The notes below the pieces were generated by a model, which did not search any database, was not told the DNA's origin, and saw only the letters and a list, made by a program, of their open reading frames with translations. From NCBI GenBank assembly GCA_015060045.1, contig SUZH01000001.1, forward strand, positions 124,001 through 188,000: DNA of 64,000 nt, read 5' to 3'. The translations under genes were made by a program, and so were the position numbers. The stretch's first letter is position 1. Every line of letters begins with the position of its first letter. This document shows positions 35,617 to 45,591 of this stretch, piece by piece. The stretch is from Rikenellaceae bacterium. Its GTDB lineage: Bacteria > Bacteroidota > Bacteroidia > Bacteroidales > Rikenellaceae.

Positions 35617-36411
35617 ATGAGAAAACAACTTCTATATTTCACACTTTGCCTGGTCGTAGGCCTCTGTGCATACTGCACACCGGCCTCGGCCCAGCACACC
35701 TTCGGTATCTATGGGGGTGGCGGTACGGCTTCGGGCCGTTTCGAGCCGACCCAGGAGGGACGACCGATTTGGGGTACGCTCACCTTTGGTGCCTCATGGC
35801 GCTACTACTCCCCGCAACGTGTTGTGGGCGGTGTTGGTGCCGATTTGGAGTTTATCGAACGTGGTTTCAAGATCGCAACCAACACCTCGCGCGTCGATGA
35901 TCCGAAAGATTATCTCTACTACACGCGCCGTGTCAATTCGATCATGTTGCCCATCATTTGGCAACCCCACGCCTACCTCTTCAACCACCGTCTGCGTGTC
36001 TATGGCGAGGCAGGTGTCACCTTCTCCTACAACCTCTCGTCGGACTACGAAATCGAGAAGATGCAGGGCGATGAGAAGATTGTCGAGGGGGGCGATTATC
36101 ACTTCTCGACCGTCCGCGACAACCGCTGGGGCTATGGCCTTTGCGGTGGCGGTGGCATTGCAGTGCTGATCCACCGCTTCGAACTCAATGCCCGTGCCCG
36201 CTACTACTTCGGCTACTCTGACATCCTGAAGAACCGCAACAAACACTACGACACAGTCGAGAACTTTATCTTAACCCCCTTGCGTTCACCGCTCGATAAC
36301 ATTACTATCACGATCGGCCTCACCTACCGCTTCAACAAGGATGGTTTCGAGAGTTGGAAGCCGCGCCGCAAGCGCGAAAAGAACCGCGAGGTATTTGAAT
36401 ATGCACAATAA
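35617..36411 (+). CDS. Outer-membrane beta-barrel protein, PorT-like
   Basis: Exported protein of 264 residues with signal peptide ending at PASAQ. The mature sequence alternates polar and hydrophobic residues and contains Gly-rich strands (GIYGGGGTASG, YGLCGGGGIAVL), with ITIGLTYRF near the end, consistent with an 8-10-strand barrel of the PorT/outer-membrane-protein beta-barrel type. A basic tail after the last strand is unusual. Its neighbour is the large SbsA-like lipoprotein, and the two may act together. Confidence 0.7.
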   Translation: MRKQLLYFTLCLVVGLCAYCTPASAQHTFGIYGGGGTASGRFEPTQEGRPIWGTLTFGASWRYYSPQRVVGGVGADLEFIERGFKIATNTSRVDDPKDYLYYTRRVNSIMLPIIWQPHAYLFNHRLRVYGEAGVTFSYNLSSDYEIEKMQGDEKIVEGGDYHFSTVRDNRWGYGLCGGGGIAVLIHRFELNARARYYFGYSDILKNRNKHYDTVENFILTPLRSPLDNITITIGLTYRFNKDGFESWKPRRKREKNREVFEYAQ

Positions 36412-36417
36412 AAACCG

Positions 36418-36765
36418 ATGAACAATATGGAAACAACACGCCAACAAAAGGTCGCTAAACAGATCCAGAAAGACATTGCCGACATCTTCCAAAAAGAGGG
36501 CGCACACCTCGTACGCGGACTGCTTGTAACGGTTACGACGGTACACGTATCGCCCGATTTCGGATACGCCAAGATCTACGTCAGCGTCTTCCCCTTCAAC
36601 AAGCATCCCGAGTTGTTGAAGACCCTCGAGGAGAACAATTGGTTTATCCGCCGCCAGCTCGGTCAGCGCATCCGCAACCAATTCAAGATCGTTCCCGAGT
36701 TGCAGTTCTTCCTCGACGACTCGCTCGAGTACATCGAGAACATCGAAGAGGCGCTGAATCGTTAA
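36418..36765 (+). CDS. rbfA: 30S ribosome-binding factor A
   Basis: Protein of 115 residues with the single KH-like fold of RbfA, which helps mature the 16S rRNA 5' end. The TRQQKVAKQIQKDIADIFQ helix, VTVTTVHVSPDFGYAKIYVSV core and PELQFFLDDSLEYIENIE end match the family closely. An in-frame ATG at 36427 would shorten it by three residues. It lies between outer-membrane genes and a LolE-type permease in one operon. Confidence 0.93.
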   Translation: MNNMETTRQQKVAKQIQKDIADIFQKEGAHLVRGLLVTVTTVHVSPDFGYAKIYVSVFPFNKHPELLKTLEENNWFIRRQLGQRIRNQFKIVPELQFFLDDSLEYIENIEEALNR

Positions 36766-36782
36766 CACGCACCTGAATTGCC

Positions 36783-37988
36783 ATGCTCGCATCGCTCTTT
36801 GCACGGAGGTATCTCTTCTCGGCTAAATCTCGCTCGGTGATCAACCTGATTGCCGCGCTGAGTGTCGTGGCCGTGGCGATACCGGTCGCAGCGATGATCA
36901 TCCTGCTCTCGGTCACCAACGGCTTCGAGCAGTTGATCCATCGCTCCTACGCCGTGTTCGATGCCGAGCTTCAGGTAGTTCCTCAGCGTGGCCACACCTT
37001 CCCGATCGCACAACTCGACACCGCTTCGCTTGGACAGATCGAAGGGTTGGAGAGTTGGTCGCTGATCCTTGAAGAGAAGGCTTTGATCGAGGCCAACGGC
37101 CACCAAAGCACCATTACGCTCCGCGGTGCGGATGATCGCTACCCCACCGTTCTCCCGATCAACGAAGCGGTCAACGTGGGGGACAGCAACTACCGATTGG
37201 GCGAGCTGAATCGCCTTCTCCTCGGCCATGCAACGGCCTACGAGTTGGGCTTTCGTCAACTCTTCGGGGCACAGGTAAACCTCTATGTCATCCGACGCGG
37301 ATCCTTCTCCTCGCTCGTTCCTTTTGCCAACTACACTACGCGCCAAAACATCCCCGTGGTGGGCCTCTTTAACGTCGATTACACGGCCGAAAAGGAGTAC
37401 GTCATCGCCCCGCTACAACTCGCTCAAACGCTTTGCGAACGCGAGGGGGAGGCCTCGACACTGCTCATTCGCACCCAACACCCCGAACAAGTACGACGCG
37501 CCCTGACACCCCTCCTGGGTAAAGATTTCAAGGTCGTGGACCGCGAGTCGTTGCGCGCCTCGTTCTACCGCCTTGTCCGGCTGGAGAAGTGGAGTATCTT
37601 CTTCATTGCACTGATGGTACTGCTCATCGCTTCTTTCTCGGTCATCGGAGCCCTGTCGATGCTGATTCTCGAGAAACGTGACGAGCGCAAAACGCTCCAC
37701 GCCTTGGGCGCCACCGATCGCTTCATCCGCTCGATCTTCCGTCGCGAAGGCTACCTGATCTGCGCGCTGGGCGGAGGTATCGGATTGGTACTCGGTGTTG
37801 TGCTCTGCCTGGCACAGCAACACTTCGGCCTGATCCGCCTTCCGGTCGAGACCTTCCTGACGAATATCTATCCCGTAGCCCTTAACCTGCGTGATGTGCT
37901 GCTGGTTCTCCTTTCCACGGCCGTAATCGGATGGGCACTCTCCGCCCTTACGGTCCACAACATGATTCAAAAAAAGCCTACCCCATGA
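36783..37988 (+). CDS. LolE/FtsX-type ABC transporter permease
   Basis: Inner-membrane permease of 401 residues in the LolC/LolE family that extracts lipoproteins for transport to the outer membrane. It has one N-terminal membrane helix (about 20-45), a large periplasmic domain, and three C-terminal helices with the MLILEKRDERKTLHALGATDRFIRSIFRREG coupling region typical of FtsX domains. No ATPase gene (lolD) is adjacent; it must be elsewhere. The stop overlaps the next ATG (ATGA). Confidence 0.85.
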   Translation: MLASLFARRYLFSAKSRSVINLIAALSVVAVAIPVAAMIILLSVTNGFEQLIHRSYAVFDAELQVVPQRGHTFPIAQLDTASLGQIEGLESWSLILEEKALIEANGHQSTITLRGADDRYPTVLPINEAVNVGDSNYRLGELNRLLLGHATAYELGFRQLFGAQVNLYVIRRGSFSSLVPFANYTTRQNIPVVGLFNVDYTAEKEYVIAPLQLAQTLCEREGEASTLLIRTQHPEQVRRALTPLLGKDFKVVDRESLRASFYRLVRLEKWSIFFIALMVLLIASFSVIGALSMLILEKRDERKTLHALGATDRFIRSIFRREGYLICALGGGIGLVLGVVLCLAQQHFGLIRLPVETFLTNIYPVALNLRDVLLVLLSTAVIGWALSALTVHNMIQKKPTP

Positions 37989-38827
37989 AACGTATCATAA
38001 CCCTGCTTGTGGTGGCCTTAATGGCCCTGACGACCGCCTGCTCGCGTCGTACGATCATCCCCGACGAGGAGTTGGCGATGATCTTTCGCGATGCTTTCCT
38101 CACCAATGCCTATTTCGAGCATAAGCAGCTGTCGGCCGATTCGCTCAACCTCTACGCCCCGATCTTCGAGCGCTACGGCTATACGACCGAGGATGTGCAG
38201 CTCACGATCGGTAACTTCTCGCGCCGCAAGAGTGCCCGCCTGGGTGATGTCGTGGAACGTGCCATTGTGTTGCTCGAGGAGGAGGGTCTGCGCTACGACC
38301 AGCAGGTCGTTGTGCTCGATACGATTCGGGAGGTTGCCCTGCGTCGGGCTACGTGCGTGGTGCTCGAGGATTCGTTGATTCGGGTACAATCGCTCCGCGA
38401 TACATCGCGACTGCACTTTACGCTACCCGTCGAGGAGGGTGAATACACCGTTTCGTTCCGTACGACGGTCGATTCGCTCGATAAGAACGACCGCCTGCAG
38501 CGTCGTACCTGGTTGCAGCACAAGGATGGCTCGAAACACTCGTTGCAGATCATGACTCTGCCGCGCAAACGCGAGGATAAACACTCGCGCATCTATCGTG
38601 CCGACTCGCTCACCGATTCGCTGCACCTGCGACTGATTCACTTCCCCGATAAGCCCAAACGCCCCGACGTGACGGTGCGCGATCTGAAGATCACCTACAA
38701 ACCCAACGAGCGTGAGGCGATCGAACAACTCTACCGACAACAACTCGGCATCCGCATCTTTGCCGATGAGTTTTTCCGTGCCGCTCTCCAAAACGAGCAA
38801 ACCATTGAGAAGGATAGCATCCAATAA
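37985..38827 (+). CDS. DUF4296-type lipoprotein
   Basis: Lipoprotein of 280 residues, lipobox LTTAC at the start chosen (ATG 37985, overlapping the permease stop by 4 bases). The DEELAMIFRDAFLTNAYFEH helix and YTTEDVQLTIGNFSRRK correspond to DUF4296. The rest is a beta-rich region of unknown function. Coupling to a LolE-like permease gene is common for this family in Bacteroidetes as far as I recall; no enzymatic role is suggested. Confidence 0.75.
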   Translation: MKRIITLLVVALMALTTACSRRTIIPDEELAMIFRDAFLTNAYFEHKQLSADSLNLYAPIFERYGYTTEDVQLTIGNFSRRKSARLGDVVERAIVLLEEEGLRYDQQVVVLDTIREVALRRATCVVLEDSLIRVQSLRDTSRLHFTLPVEEGEYTVSFRTTVDSLDKNDRLQRRTWLQHKDGSKHSLQIMTLPRKREDKHSRIYRADSLTDSLHLRLIHFPDKPKRPDVTVRDLKITYKPNEREAIEQLYRQQLGIRIFADEFFRAALQNEQTIEKDSIQ

Positions 38828-39128
38828 ACTCCTCACACGTGAGGGAATCACGCTGCACCCGCTCGTCGAGTTGGACGATCGGGGCGAGGTGGTGCGGATC
38901 ATCACCTGCACAGAACCCGACTGCGAGCCCTATACCGAATTTTATGCCGGACTGTTGGTGATCGGCCTGACGGAAGCGGCCATCGAACAACTACAAAAAA
39001 GCCGGGAGCCCCTGACGGAGAGGCTCCCGACCATCTTGACCGATCAACCCCTATTACACCTGGTGTCGGGACTCAATTACTCAACCCTCTGCCCCACACC
39101 TGATCTTCGGATTCAACGGATTCGCTAA
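38805..39128 (+). CDS. Small protein of unknown function
   Basis: Reading frame with coding-like composition. A TTG at 38805 gives 107 residues beginning RRIASNKLLTREGITLHPLVE, overlapping the DUF4296 stop by 23 bases; no ATG fits better. The segment LHPLVELDDRGEVVRIITC resembles the first strands of an amidohydrolase-like domain, but the protein is far too short for an enzyme. A perfect 8-bp hairpin (near 39002-39027) lies inside the frame. Real but unassigned. Confidence 0.55.
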   Translation: MRRIASNKLLTREGITLHPLVELDDRGEVVRIITCTEPDCEPYTEFYAGLLVIGLTEAAIEQLQKSREPLTERLPTILTDQPLLHLVSGLNYSTLCPTPDLRIQRIR

Positions 39129-39135
39129 AAAATCT

Positions 39136-39861
39136 CTACATCACCCTTTTCAGCCACAGGCGCGCCATGCGGTGATGTCCTGCGGGCGTGGGATGAATCC
39201 CGTCCCAAACCCAGTATTCGGGCGCTACACGCTTTTGCCCCTCCAGACGGGCAAACAACGCATGAAAATCGACCAACTCCGCCCCAAACTCCTTCGCCAA
39301 ACGGCGCACTGCCTCGGCACATGCCGCCACGGCATCTGCTCGCTCGGCATAATTCTCCGTACGCGCCAATCGCCCTGCCTGCATCAAAAAGGGAGTACAA
39401 AGTACCAACCGCACCTCGGGAAAAGCCTCGCGCGTGCGCACTAAGTAATTACGGTAGCGCACCTCCCACGCGGTAACGTCAAAGCCACCCTTTCTGAGCG
39501 CGCGATCTACATCATTCGTGCCGATCAGGATCGACATCAGATCGGGCCGCAACGCCTCAACATCGCGTTCCCAACGCTCCTCCAACTCCTGAAGCGTGTA
39601 ACCGCTGATGCCGCGATTCGAACAGCGATATGCCTGCTCGGGATAACGACTCTGCAGCTCGGCAGCACAGAGGAACATATAACTATGCCCGTAGAGGTGA
39701 TTCTGATCCTTCAGGTTGCGCTCTTCGGTTGGTGCCATCGAACCGCCACTGCGCCCCCAACCTCCATCGGTAATCGAGTCGCCGATCCACACCCAATGTG
39801 CCCCTTGCGCCGTAACTGCCAGGGGAAAGAGCAGGCATAAAAGCAGAATCAGTCGTCGCAT
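39136..39861 (-). CDS. SGNH/GDSL-family hydrolase, probable carbohydrate esterase
   Basis: Exported protein of 241 residues with signal peptide ending at VTAQ. The SGNH blocks are clear: IGDS (Ser29), a Gly in NRGISGYT, GTND and the C-terminal DGIHP (Asp220, His223). Such enzymes remove acetyl or similar esters from glycans. It is last in a minus-strand operon, starting one base after the permease stop, so deacetylating the sugar handled by the fucosidase and ABC importer is a reasonable guess, not proven. Confidence 0.85.
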   Translation of the reverse strand: MRRLILLLCLLFPLAVTAQGAHWVWIGDSITDGGWGRSGGSMAPTEERNLKDQNHLYGHSYMFLCAAELQSRYPEQAYRCSNRGISGYTLQELEERWERDVEALRPDLMSILIGTNDVDRALRKGGFDVTAWEVRYRNYLVRTREAFPEVRLVLCTPFLMQAGRLARTENYAERADAVAACAEAVRRLAKEFGAELVDFHALFARLEGQKRVAPEYWVWDGIHPTPAGHHRMARLWLKRVM

Positions 39862-39862
39862 C

Positions 39863-40843
39863 TTACTGTTGATCTTTTGCGTTCATGCGATCCATCACCA
39901 CGGCCAGCAGAATCACCAACCCCTTGATCACCTGCTGCCAGAAGGGCGATACGTTCAGGAGCACCAAACCGTTGTTCAGCACACCGATAATCAGCGCACC
40001 GACCACCGTACCCCACACCGAACCTTTACCGCCGTTGAGCGACGTACCACCAATCACCACAGCGGCGATCGAGTCCAACTCGTAGCCCGTTCCGGCATTG
40101 GGTTGCGCCGAGTCGAGACGGGCCGTCACGATCAGTGCCGCCACAGCCGAAAGTACACCGGCTACCGTATAGACAAAGCACTTGACGCGCTTGACATCAA
40201 TACCCGAAAGACGCGTAGCGCGCTCATTGCCACCAATGGCGTAGATATAGCGTCCCCAGGGACTCTTGCGCATAAAGAGGGCAAAGAGCACCACCACCAA
40301 TGCCGCCACCAAGACCGGCATCGGAACCCCGCAGAACCACCCTGTACCGAGGTATTCGAAGCTCTCGCCAAGTCCCGTGATCGGGTGGCCGTTTGTGTAG
40401 AGCATCGTCAGTCCGCGTGCAATGGTGAGCATGCCGAGCGTTGCGATGAAGGGGGGCACTTTGAAGCGAGTGACCATCTGGCCGTTGAACCAACCCAGCG
40501 CACCACCGATCACCAGCGCCACGACCACCACACCAAAGAAGGTAAACCCGATGTGGAGATTCGCCCCCTCGATCGAGATACCCGATTTGATCAATCCGGC
40601 TGCCACAGCACCACTCAGGGCGAGGATCGAACCCACCGACAGGTCAATGCCACCCGTAAGGATGACGAGTGTCATGCCGACCGAGATGCAGAGGTTCACC
40701 GACACCTGACGCATCACGTTGAAGAGGTTATCGGCCGTAGCGAAGCTCTCCGATGCAAAGGCCAGCGCCACCGACATTACGACCAGGGCGATGAGTGGAC
40801 GCAGAATCGAGCTATCGATACGCAAGAATTGTTTGGAAATCAT
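39863..40843 (-). CDS. Ribose-type sugar ABC transporter permease
   Basis: RbsC-family permease of 326 residues with about ten hydrophobic helices. LVILTGGIDLSVGSILALSGAV and AAVVIGGTSLNGGKGSVWGTVVGALIIGVLNNGL are diagnostic. It forms the inner-membrane channel with the ATPase encoded 12 bases upstream and the binding lipoprotein at 43.0-43.95 kb. The sugar cannot be read from the permease; a GH29 fucosidase in the operon points to fucose or a similar monosaccharide. Confidence 0.92.
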   Translation of the reverse strand: MISKQFLRIDSSILRPLIALVVMSVALAFASESFATADNLFNVMRQVSVNLCISVGMTLVILTGGIDLSVGSILALSGAVAAGLIKSGISIEGANLHIGFTFFGVVVVALVIGGALGWFNGQMVTRFKVPPFIATLGMLTIARGLTMLYTNGHPITGLGESFEYLGTGWFCGVPMPVLVAALVVVLFALFMRKSPWGRYIYAIGGNERATRLSGIDVKRVKCFVYTVAGVLSAVAALIVTARLDSAQPNAGTGYELDSIAAVVIGGTSLNGGKGSVWGTVVGALIIGVLNNGLVLLNVSPFWQQVIKGLVILLAVVMDRMNAKDQQ

Positions 40844-40855
40844 ACTCTTATAAGG

Positions 40856-42382
40856 TTAAGCAGTTGGTAGAGAGGCCTTCAGAAGTGCCTCCTCGCTAAA
40901 TTCGTTTCTCTTGAAACAGCCCGTCAATTGTCCTGCCGAGAGGGTCAGGATGCGATCCGACAAGGCCATGATCTCGGGCATTTCCGAGGAGACCACCACC
41001 ACGGCGCGCCCCTCGGCGGCGAGGCGGTCGATGAGCTTGTAAATCTCGTTCTTGGCGTTGATGTCGATGCCGCGTGTCGGCTCATCGAGTAGCAGCACCT
41101 CGGGGGCCGTGCGCAGCATCTTGGCCAGGACGACCTTTTGTTGGTTGCCGCCACTCAGCTCGCCCGTCAGTTGATCCACCGAGTGCGATTTGATCGAGAG
41201 CTCCTCGCGGTAATGCTCCGCCTCCTGCACCTCGCGTTTGCGATCAATTCCACGCCAGGTAGCCAGGTCGGCCAGCGAAGCCAGGGTCGTATTGCGAGCA
41301 ATATCCATCCCCAGGACCAGACCGTCCCGTTTGCGATCTTCGGGGATCAGCGCAATGCCCATATCCATCGCCTCGCGTGGTGTTTGGGGCATCCGTTCCG
41401 CGCCCGCCATGCGCAACGTACCGCGCACCTCGGCACCATGCAGGCCAAAGATCGCCTCCAGAATCTCCGTGCGACCGGCCCCCATCAAGCCATAGATGCC
41501 CAGCACCTCGCCCCGATGCACCGCAAAAGAGATATTTTCCAATTTCAGCGTACGGTTCTCCAATTTCTTCTCCAGCGACAGGCCACACACCTCCAACGCA
41601 ACCTCCCCCTTCGGGTGGTCGCCCTTGACAAAGAGGTCGCGCCGCTCACGTCCCACCATGAGGCGGATAATCTCCTCGGTGGAGGTCTGCTGCACGCGGT
41701 GTTCGGCAATCAAACGCCCGTCGCGGAGGACGGTCACATAGTCGGCCAGACGGCTCAATTCATCCATCTTGTGGGTGATGTAGACGATCCCCACGCCGTC
41801 GCGCTTGAGCTTCTCGATAAGGCCAAAGAGGGTCTCGGTCTGCACCTCGGAGAGCGACGAGGTCGGCTCGTCGAAGATCAGAACCCGTGCCCCGAGCGAG
41901 AGCGCCTTGGCAATCTCGATGAGCTGCTGATCGCCCACCTTCAGGTCGCTGACCGTTGTGTGGCTGTCGTGCGTAAATCCCACGCGCAGAAGCCATTCCT
42001 GCGCCTCGCTGTGCATCCGATTGTAGTCGATCATGCCCCACCGATTGAGTGGCTCACGCCCCAGGAAGATATTCTCGGCCACGTTGAGTTGCGGCACGAG
42101 GTTCAACTCCTGGTGCACCATCGTCACCCCGGCAGCCTGTGCCTCGGCCGTTGTGCGGAAGTGGATCGGTCGACCCTCCAGATAGAGCTCCCCTTCGTAG
42201 TCGGCGTAGACGCCCGAGAGGATATTCATCAGGGTCGATTTTCCCGCGCCATTCTCCCCCACCAGCGCATTGACACGACCGGCATAGACCTTGAGATCGA
42301 CCCCGTCGAGGGCCAACACACCGGGCCAGCGCTTTGTCACGCCTCGTGCCTCCAATAAGATAGGATCAGTCGTTGCCATCAC
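40856..42382 (-). CDS. Ribose-type sugar ABC transporter ATP-binding protein (two ABC domains)
   Basis: RbsA-family ATPase of 508 residues with two fused nucleotide-binding domains. The first has Walker A GENGAGKST (about 40-48); Walker B and switch follow in VLIFDEPTSSL. The second has a degenerate P-loop GLMGAGRTE (about 292) but a good signature LSGGNQQK and LLLDEPTRGID. It overlaps the DUF2291 stop by 4 bases. It powers the RbsC-like permease. Confidence 0.93.
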   Translation of the reverse strand: MMATTDPILLEARGVTKRWPGVLALDGVDLKVYAGRVNALVGENGAGKSTLMNILSGVYADYEGELYLEGRPIHFRTTAEAQAAGVTMVHQELNLVPQLNVAENIFLGREPLNRWGMIDYNRMHSEAQEWLLRVGFTHDSHTTVSDLKVGDQQLIEIAKALSLGARVLIFDEPTSSLSEVQTETLFGLIEKLKRDGVGIVYITHKMDELSRLADYVTVLRDGRLIAEHRVQQTSTEEIIRLMVGRERRDLFVKGDHPKGEVALEVCGLSLEKKLENRTLKLENISFAVHRGEVLGIYGLMGAGRTEILEAIFGLHGAEVRGTLRMAGAERMPQTPREAMDMGIALIPEDRKRDGLVLGMDIARNTTLASLADLATWRGIDRKREVQEAEHYREELSIKSHSVDQLTGELSGGNQQKVVLAKMLRTAPEVLLLDEPTRGIDINAKNEIYKLIDRLAAEGRAVVVVSSEMPEIMALSDRILTLSAGQLTGCFKRNEFSEEALLKASLPTA

Positions 42383-42996
42383 TCGGTTGCTTGAATCAAT
42401 AACGGAATCAGCTCAAATACCTCGTCCGCAGGCCCCTTCGGCGTAAGGTCAAGCGCTCCGACCACGCGCAGACGACTACCCACGCGCAGTAGCGCCTCGG
42501 CAGGTGCAACGATGCACTCCACGACGCGGTCATTAAGCTCCGAAGCGATGCTGTTGAAGTCCATCGTGTTTTCGTAGTCGTCGATCGAGAAGGCTCCGGT
42601 TGCCTCGCGCACCGTGTTGCCGAAGATATAGGCTGTGCGCATCTGGAAGGCAGCACCCGCCTCGGTGCGGAGCGTGGTGAGCTCTTCGCCCACCTCCGCG
42701 ACCGTGAACTCACCTCCTAAGAGTAGCGAGTAGGGCGCCCCGATGCCCAGCGTGAGGCCATAGCGATCAATCAGCAGTTGGCGATTATTTTTTAGTTCTT
42801 GGCGAAAGAGGTCGGCATTCACCACCCGATCCCCCATCAACAACGCAGGTAGCTCCTCGGTCCAGAAATGCTCAACCTGTTCCGTGGGGTCAAACTCGGC
42901 CGACGTGCGCTCGTCGAGGCGCTCTACCTTGAGCGAGAGGGCCAGGATAACCACCACGGCCACGCACCATACGATCGCTTTGATTGCTCTTTTCAT
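42379..42996 (-). CDS. DUF2291 family protein of a sugar ABC operon
   Basis: Protein of 205 residues with an N-terminal membrane anchor or uncleaved signal (MKRAIKAIVWCVAVVVILALSL) and a periplasmic domain. DUF2291 proteins occur beside ribose-type ABC transporters in other bacteria; the assignment is from recall of the YGLTLGIGAPYSLLLGGEFTV and Asp-Asn rich strands. Start at 42996 was chosen over a frame extending into the binding-protein gene. Its role in the transporter is unknown. Confidence 0.7.
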   Translation of the reverse strand: MKRAIKAIVWCVAVVVILALSLKVERLDERTSAEFDPTEQVEHFWTEELPALLMGDRVVNADLFRQELKNNRQLLIDRYGLTLGIGAPYSLLLGGEFTVAEVGEELTTLRTEAGAAFQMRTAYIFGNTVREATGAFSIDDYENTMDFNSIASELNDRVVECIVAPAEALLRVGSRLRVVGALDLTPKGPADEVFELIPLLIQATE

Positions 42997-43018
42997 GTTG
43001 GTCCGTTTGAAGGGTTTT

Positions 43019-43954
43019 CTATTCGTTGAATTGATCGACATTCGCGCGCGTTACGGCCTGCACGGCAATGGGAATCTTCTTCGGGAAGTTGTGATCACCC
43101 GTGAGGTAGCGGTGGGCGAACTCGGCCGCCGTGCGAGCCATCAAGACGGGCGACTGCATGCCCGTAGCGATGATTTTACCCTCGCGGATGGCGTTGAGCA
43201 CATCGCGCTCGCCATCGAATCCGAAGATCTTGATCTCATCGGCCTTACCTGCAGCCAAAATGGCCTGATAGGCGCCCATGGCCATCGCATCGTTGCCGCA
43301 GAAGACACCCACCAGGTCGCCATGCGCCTGGAGAATCGACTCCATGACCATCATCGCCGTATTGCGATCAAAATCGGCACTCTGCTGTGCCACCATCTTG
43401 AGACCGGGAAAGCGATCCACCACCGTGTGGAAACCGCGCGAACGATTCCAGGTGTTGTTGTCGCCTACCAAGCCCAACAGCTCGGCATACTTACCCTCGC
43501 GCCCCACCGTGCGGACGAACTCCTTACCGATCGCTACACAACCCGAGTAATTGTCCGAGAGAATTTGGCAGGTGGCCACATCGCGGGCATTGATCTCGCG
43601 GTCCATGCAGAATACGGGAATCTCGGCCTCCTTCGCGCGCTTCACGTTGACCACCGAGCCATCAGCATCGGTCGGATTGAAGAGGATCGCTCCATACCCT
43701 GCGGCGATGATGTTGTCGAAGTGCTCGGTCTCCTTCGAGGAGTTGTTCTGCGAGTCGAAGATCACCGCCTCGTAACCCAGCTCCTCGGCGCGCGCTTTGG
43801 CCGACTCGGCCAGCAGCACAAACCAAGGATTATTCAAAGTCGAAATGACCACCGCCATCCGTTTCGAATCGGTAGCCTTGGACCGCTCGGCACACCCTGC
43901 CGAGGACAACACGGCAGCGGCAAGCATCAGCCACAAAATGAGTCTTCTAAACAT
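43019..43954 (-). CDS. Ribose-type sugar-binding lipoprotein
   Basis: Periplasmic binding protein of the RbsB family, 311 residues, here as a lipoprotein (lipobox SSAGC, Cys21). The two-lobed fold is visible: [29 protein letters not shown] at the first strand, [21 protein letters not shown] strand, and [17 protein letters not shown] with [13 protein letters not shown] at the sugar site. Start 43954 gives the lipoprotein signal; upstream frame overlaps the fucosidase. It is the second gene of the operon, 40 bases after the fucosidase. Confidence 0.92.
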   Translation of the reverse strand: MFRRLILWLMLAAAVLSSAGCAERSKATDSKRMAVVISTLNNPWFVLLAESAKARAEELGYEAVIFDSQNNSSKETEHFDNIIAAGYGAILFNPTDADGSVVNVKRAKEAEIPVFCMDREINARDVATCQILSDNYSGCVAIGKEFVRTVGREGKYAELLGLVGDNNTWNRSRGFHTVVDRFPGLKMVAQQSADFDRNTAMMVMESILQAHGDLVGVFCGNDAMAMGAYQAILAAGKADEIKIFGFDGERDVLNAIREGKIIATGMQSPVLMARTAAEFAHRYLTGDHNFPKKIPIAVQAVTRANVDQFNE

Positions 43955-43994
43955 AGGTTGTAGGTTAGTGTTTGGTTGCTTGTTGTTCATGCTG

Positions 43995-45431
43995 TTACTC
44001 CAACTCCAGCCGTACCACCTGCGCGGCATCCGACGGATAGCGGCCGTTTTGAGGAATGGTCAGTTGGAGGCCGTTCGTCAGCTGGGTGAAGGGGCAATCG
44101 TAGTTCTTCTTGACCGACAGCAAGGTTGCCTTGCGGATCGTGCGGCCATCGAGGCGCTCGGGCAGGATCTCCTTCAGATCGACCGTCGCCCCTTGCCCGG
44201 GCCAATCGAGGAAAATGGCGTAGAGCGCATCCTCTTTTTGCGTGTAGCGCACCTCGCAACCCGAAGCCTCCTCGCCCGAGACAACATAGGGTCGTGTGCC
44301 GTAGATCGCCTCGCCATACGACCAGAGCCAAACACCCACATTCTGCACCACATCCTGCTGATCCTGCGGGATCGTGCCGTCGGCCTTCGGCGAAAGGTTC
44401 AACAGCAGGCGGCCATTGTTCGCCACCACGCGGATAAGGTGCTGGATAACAGCCTTATCGGTTAAGAGCTTCATCCCCTTGACATAGCCCCACGAGCGAT
44501 GGTATCCGTCGCTGATCGTGAGGTCCGACAACCACGGTTCGGGGTCGATCTCCGTCGGGGCGTGCATCTCGTGATCGAGCATGCAGATCGTGCGCGGAAG
44601 CTCCTCATATTTGTAGGTCACGACCACCTCCTGGCCGTGCTCCTCGGCACGGTTGAAGTAGTGGGCCAAAAACTCGCGCTTGAGCGAATCGGGAATCTGA
44701 TCCATCCAGGCATCGAAGTAGATGATGTCGGGGCTGTATTGATCAATCACCTCGCGCCCCTTGTTGAGCCACATCTCGAGCCACTCGTCATGATCCATCA
44801 GGCAGCCGTAGAGCTTTTCGTACTTCGGATTATTAGCCGCCCAATGCTCCTTGACCTTGACATACGTATAGTTATTCTCGTGGTGCAGCGAGAGGAAGAG
44901 CTTCATGCCACGCGCCTTGATCGCCTTGCCCAGTTCGCCCACCACATCGCGCTTCGGACCCATCTTGGCCGCGCAGAAGGGGGTCTCGTTCGAGTTCCAC
45001 ATCGAGAATCCGTCGTGGTGCTCGGCCACCATACCGGCAAATTGTGCACCGCTCTCCTTGAAGAGCGTAGCCCACGCCTCGGGGTCGAACTTCTCGGCCT
45101 TGAACATCGGGATAAAGTCATGGTAACCAAACTCTTCGAGCGGGCCCCAAAGCTGCTCGTGACGACGATGACCGCCCATCAGGAAGTTCTCCGACGTGGA
45201 GTCGCGGTGCATGTAATAGTAGTACTGCTCGTTACCATACGCCGGCACTGAATAGACGCCCCAATGGACATAGATGCCGAACTTGGCATCGCGCATCCAC
45301 TCGGGCACGGCCTCGTGCTTTTCGAGCGACGACCACTCGGCCTCATAAGGGCCCTCAACGGGTAAAGCGGTGGGATTTACCGAGCAGGCAGCAAACAGCG
45401 CCACCCACACCAATAGAAGAAGGTTTCTCAT
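43995..45431 (-). CDS. Alpha-L-fucosidase, glycoside hydrolase family 29
   Basis: Exported lipoprotein (lipobox ALFAACS, Cys16) of 478 residues. The GH29 barrel shows [21 protein letters not shown] near the N terminus, [12 protein letters not shown], and IIYFDAWMD carrying the likely nucleophile Asp (the family usually has WFDG). A C-terminal beta domain follows [13 protein letters not shown]. It would release fucose from host or plant glycans in the periplasm or at the surface. It heads an operon with a sugar ABC importer. Promoter candidate at 45450. Confidence 0.9.
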   Translation of the reverse strand: MRNLLLLVWVALFAACSVNPTALPVEGPYEAEWSSLEKHEAVPEWMRDAKFGIYVHWGVYSVPAYGNEQYYYYMHRDSTSENFLMGGHRRHEQLWGPLEEFGYHDFIPMFKAEKFDPEAWATLFKESGAQFAGMVAEHHDGFSMWNSNETPFCAAKMGPKRDVVGELGKAIKARGMKLFLSLHHENNYTYVKVKEHWAANNPKYEKLYGCLMDHDEWLEMWLNKGREVIDQYSPDIIYFDAWMDQIPDSLKREFLAHYFNRAEEHGQEVVVTYKYEELPRTICMLDHEMHAPTEIDPEPWLSDLTISDGYHRSWGYVKGMKLLTDKAVIQHLIRVVANNGRLLLNLSPKADGTIPQDQQDVVQNVGVWLWSYGEAIYGTRPYVVSGEEASGCEVRYTQKEDALYAIFLDWPGQGATVDLKEILPERLDGRTIRKATLLSVKKNYDCPFTQLTNGLQLTIPQNGRYPSDAAQVVRLELE

Positions 45432-45449
45432 TGTAGTTTCAGTTTTACA

Positions 45450-45457
45450 CAAAACTA
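45450..45457 (-). promoter_or_regulatory. -7 box for the fucosidase/ABC operon
   Basis: The minus strand reads TAGTTTTG, matching TAnnTTTG, 18 bases upstream of the fucosidase ATG at 45431. No clear -33. Confidence 0.5.
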
Positions 45458-45575
45458 CGAAAAACACCGCAAATTTCCTATATCCAACATCATAAATTCG
45501 GCAATCGGGATAACCCTTTTGTAGAGTCAATCATTCACACAGGAGATTTTGGGGAAGTCGATATACAAAAAAACA

Positions 45576-45591
45576 GAGATTTGAACTCGGG
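45576..45591. repeat. 16-bp direct copy of the tRNA-Thr T-arm
   Basis: Identical to 45932-45947 inside the tRNA gene and in the same orientation, 356 bp away. Compatible with an old attachment site. Confidence 0.75.
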
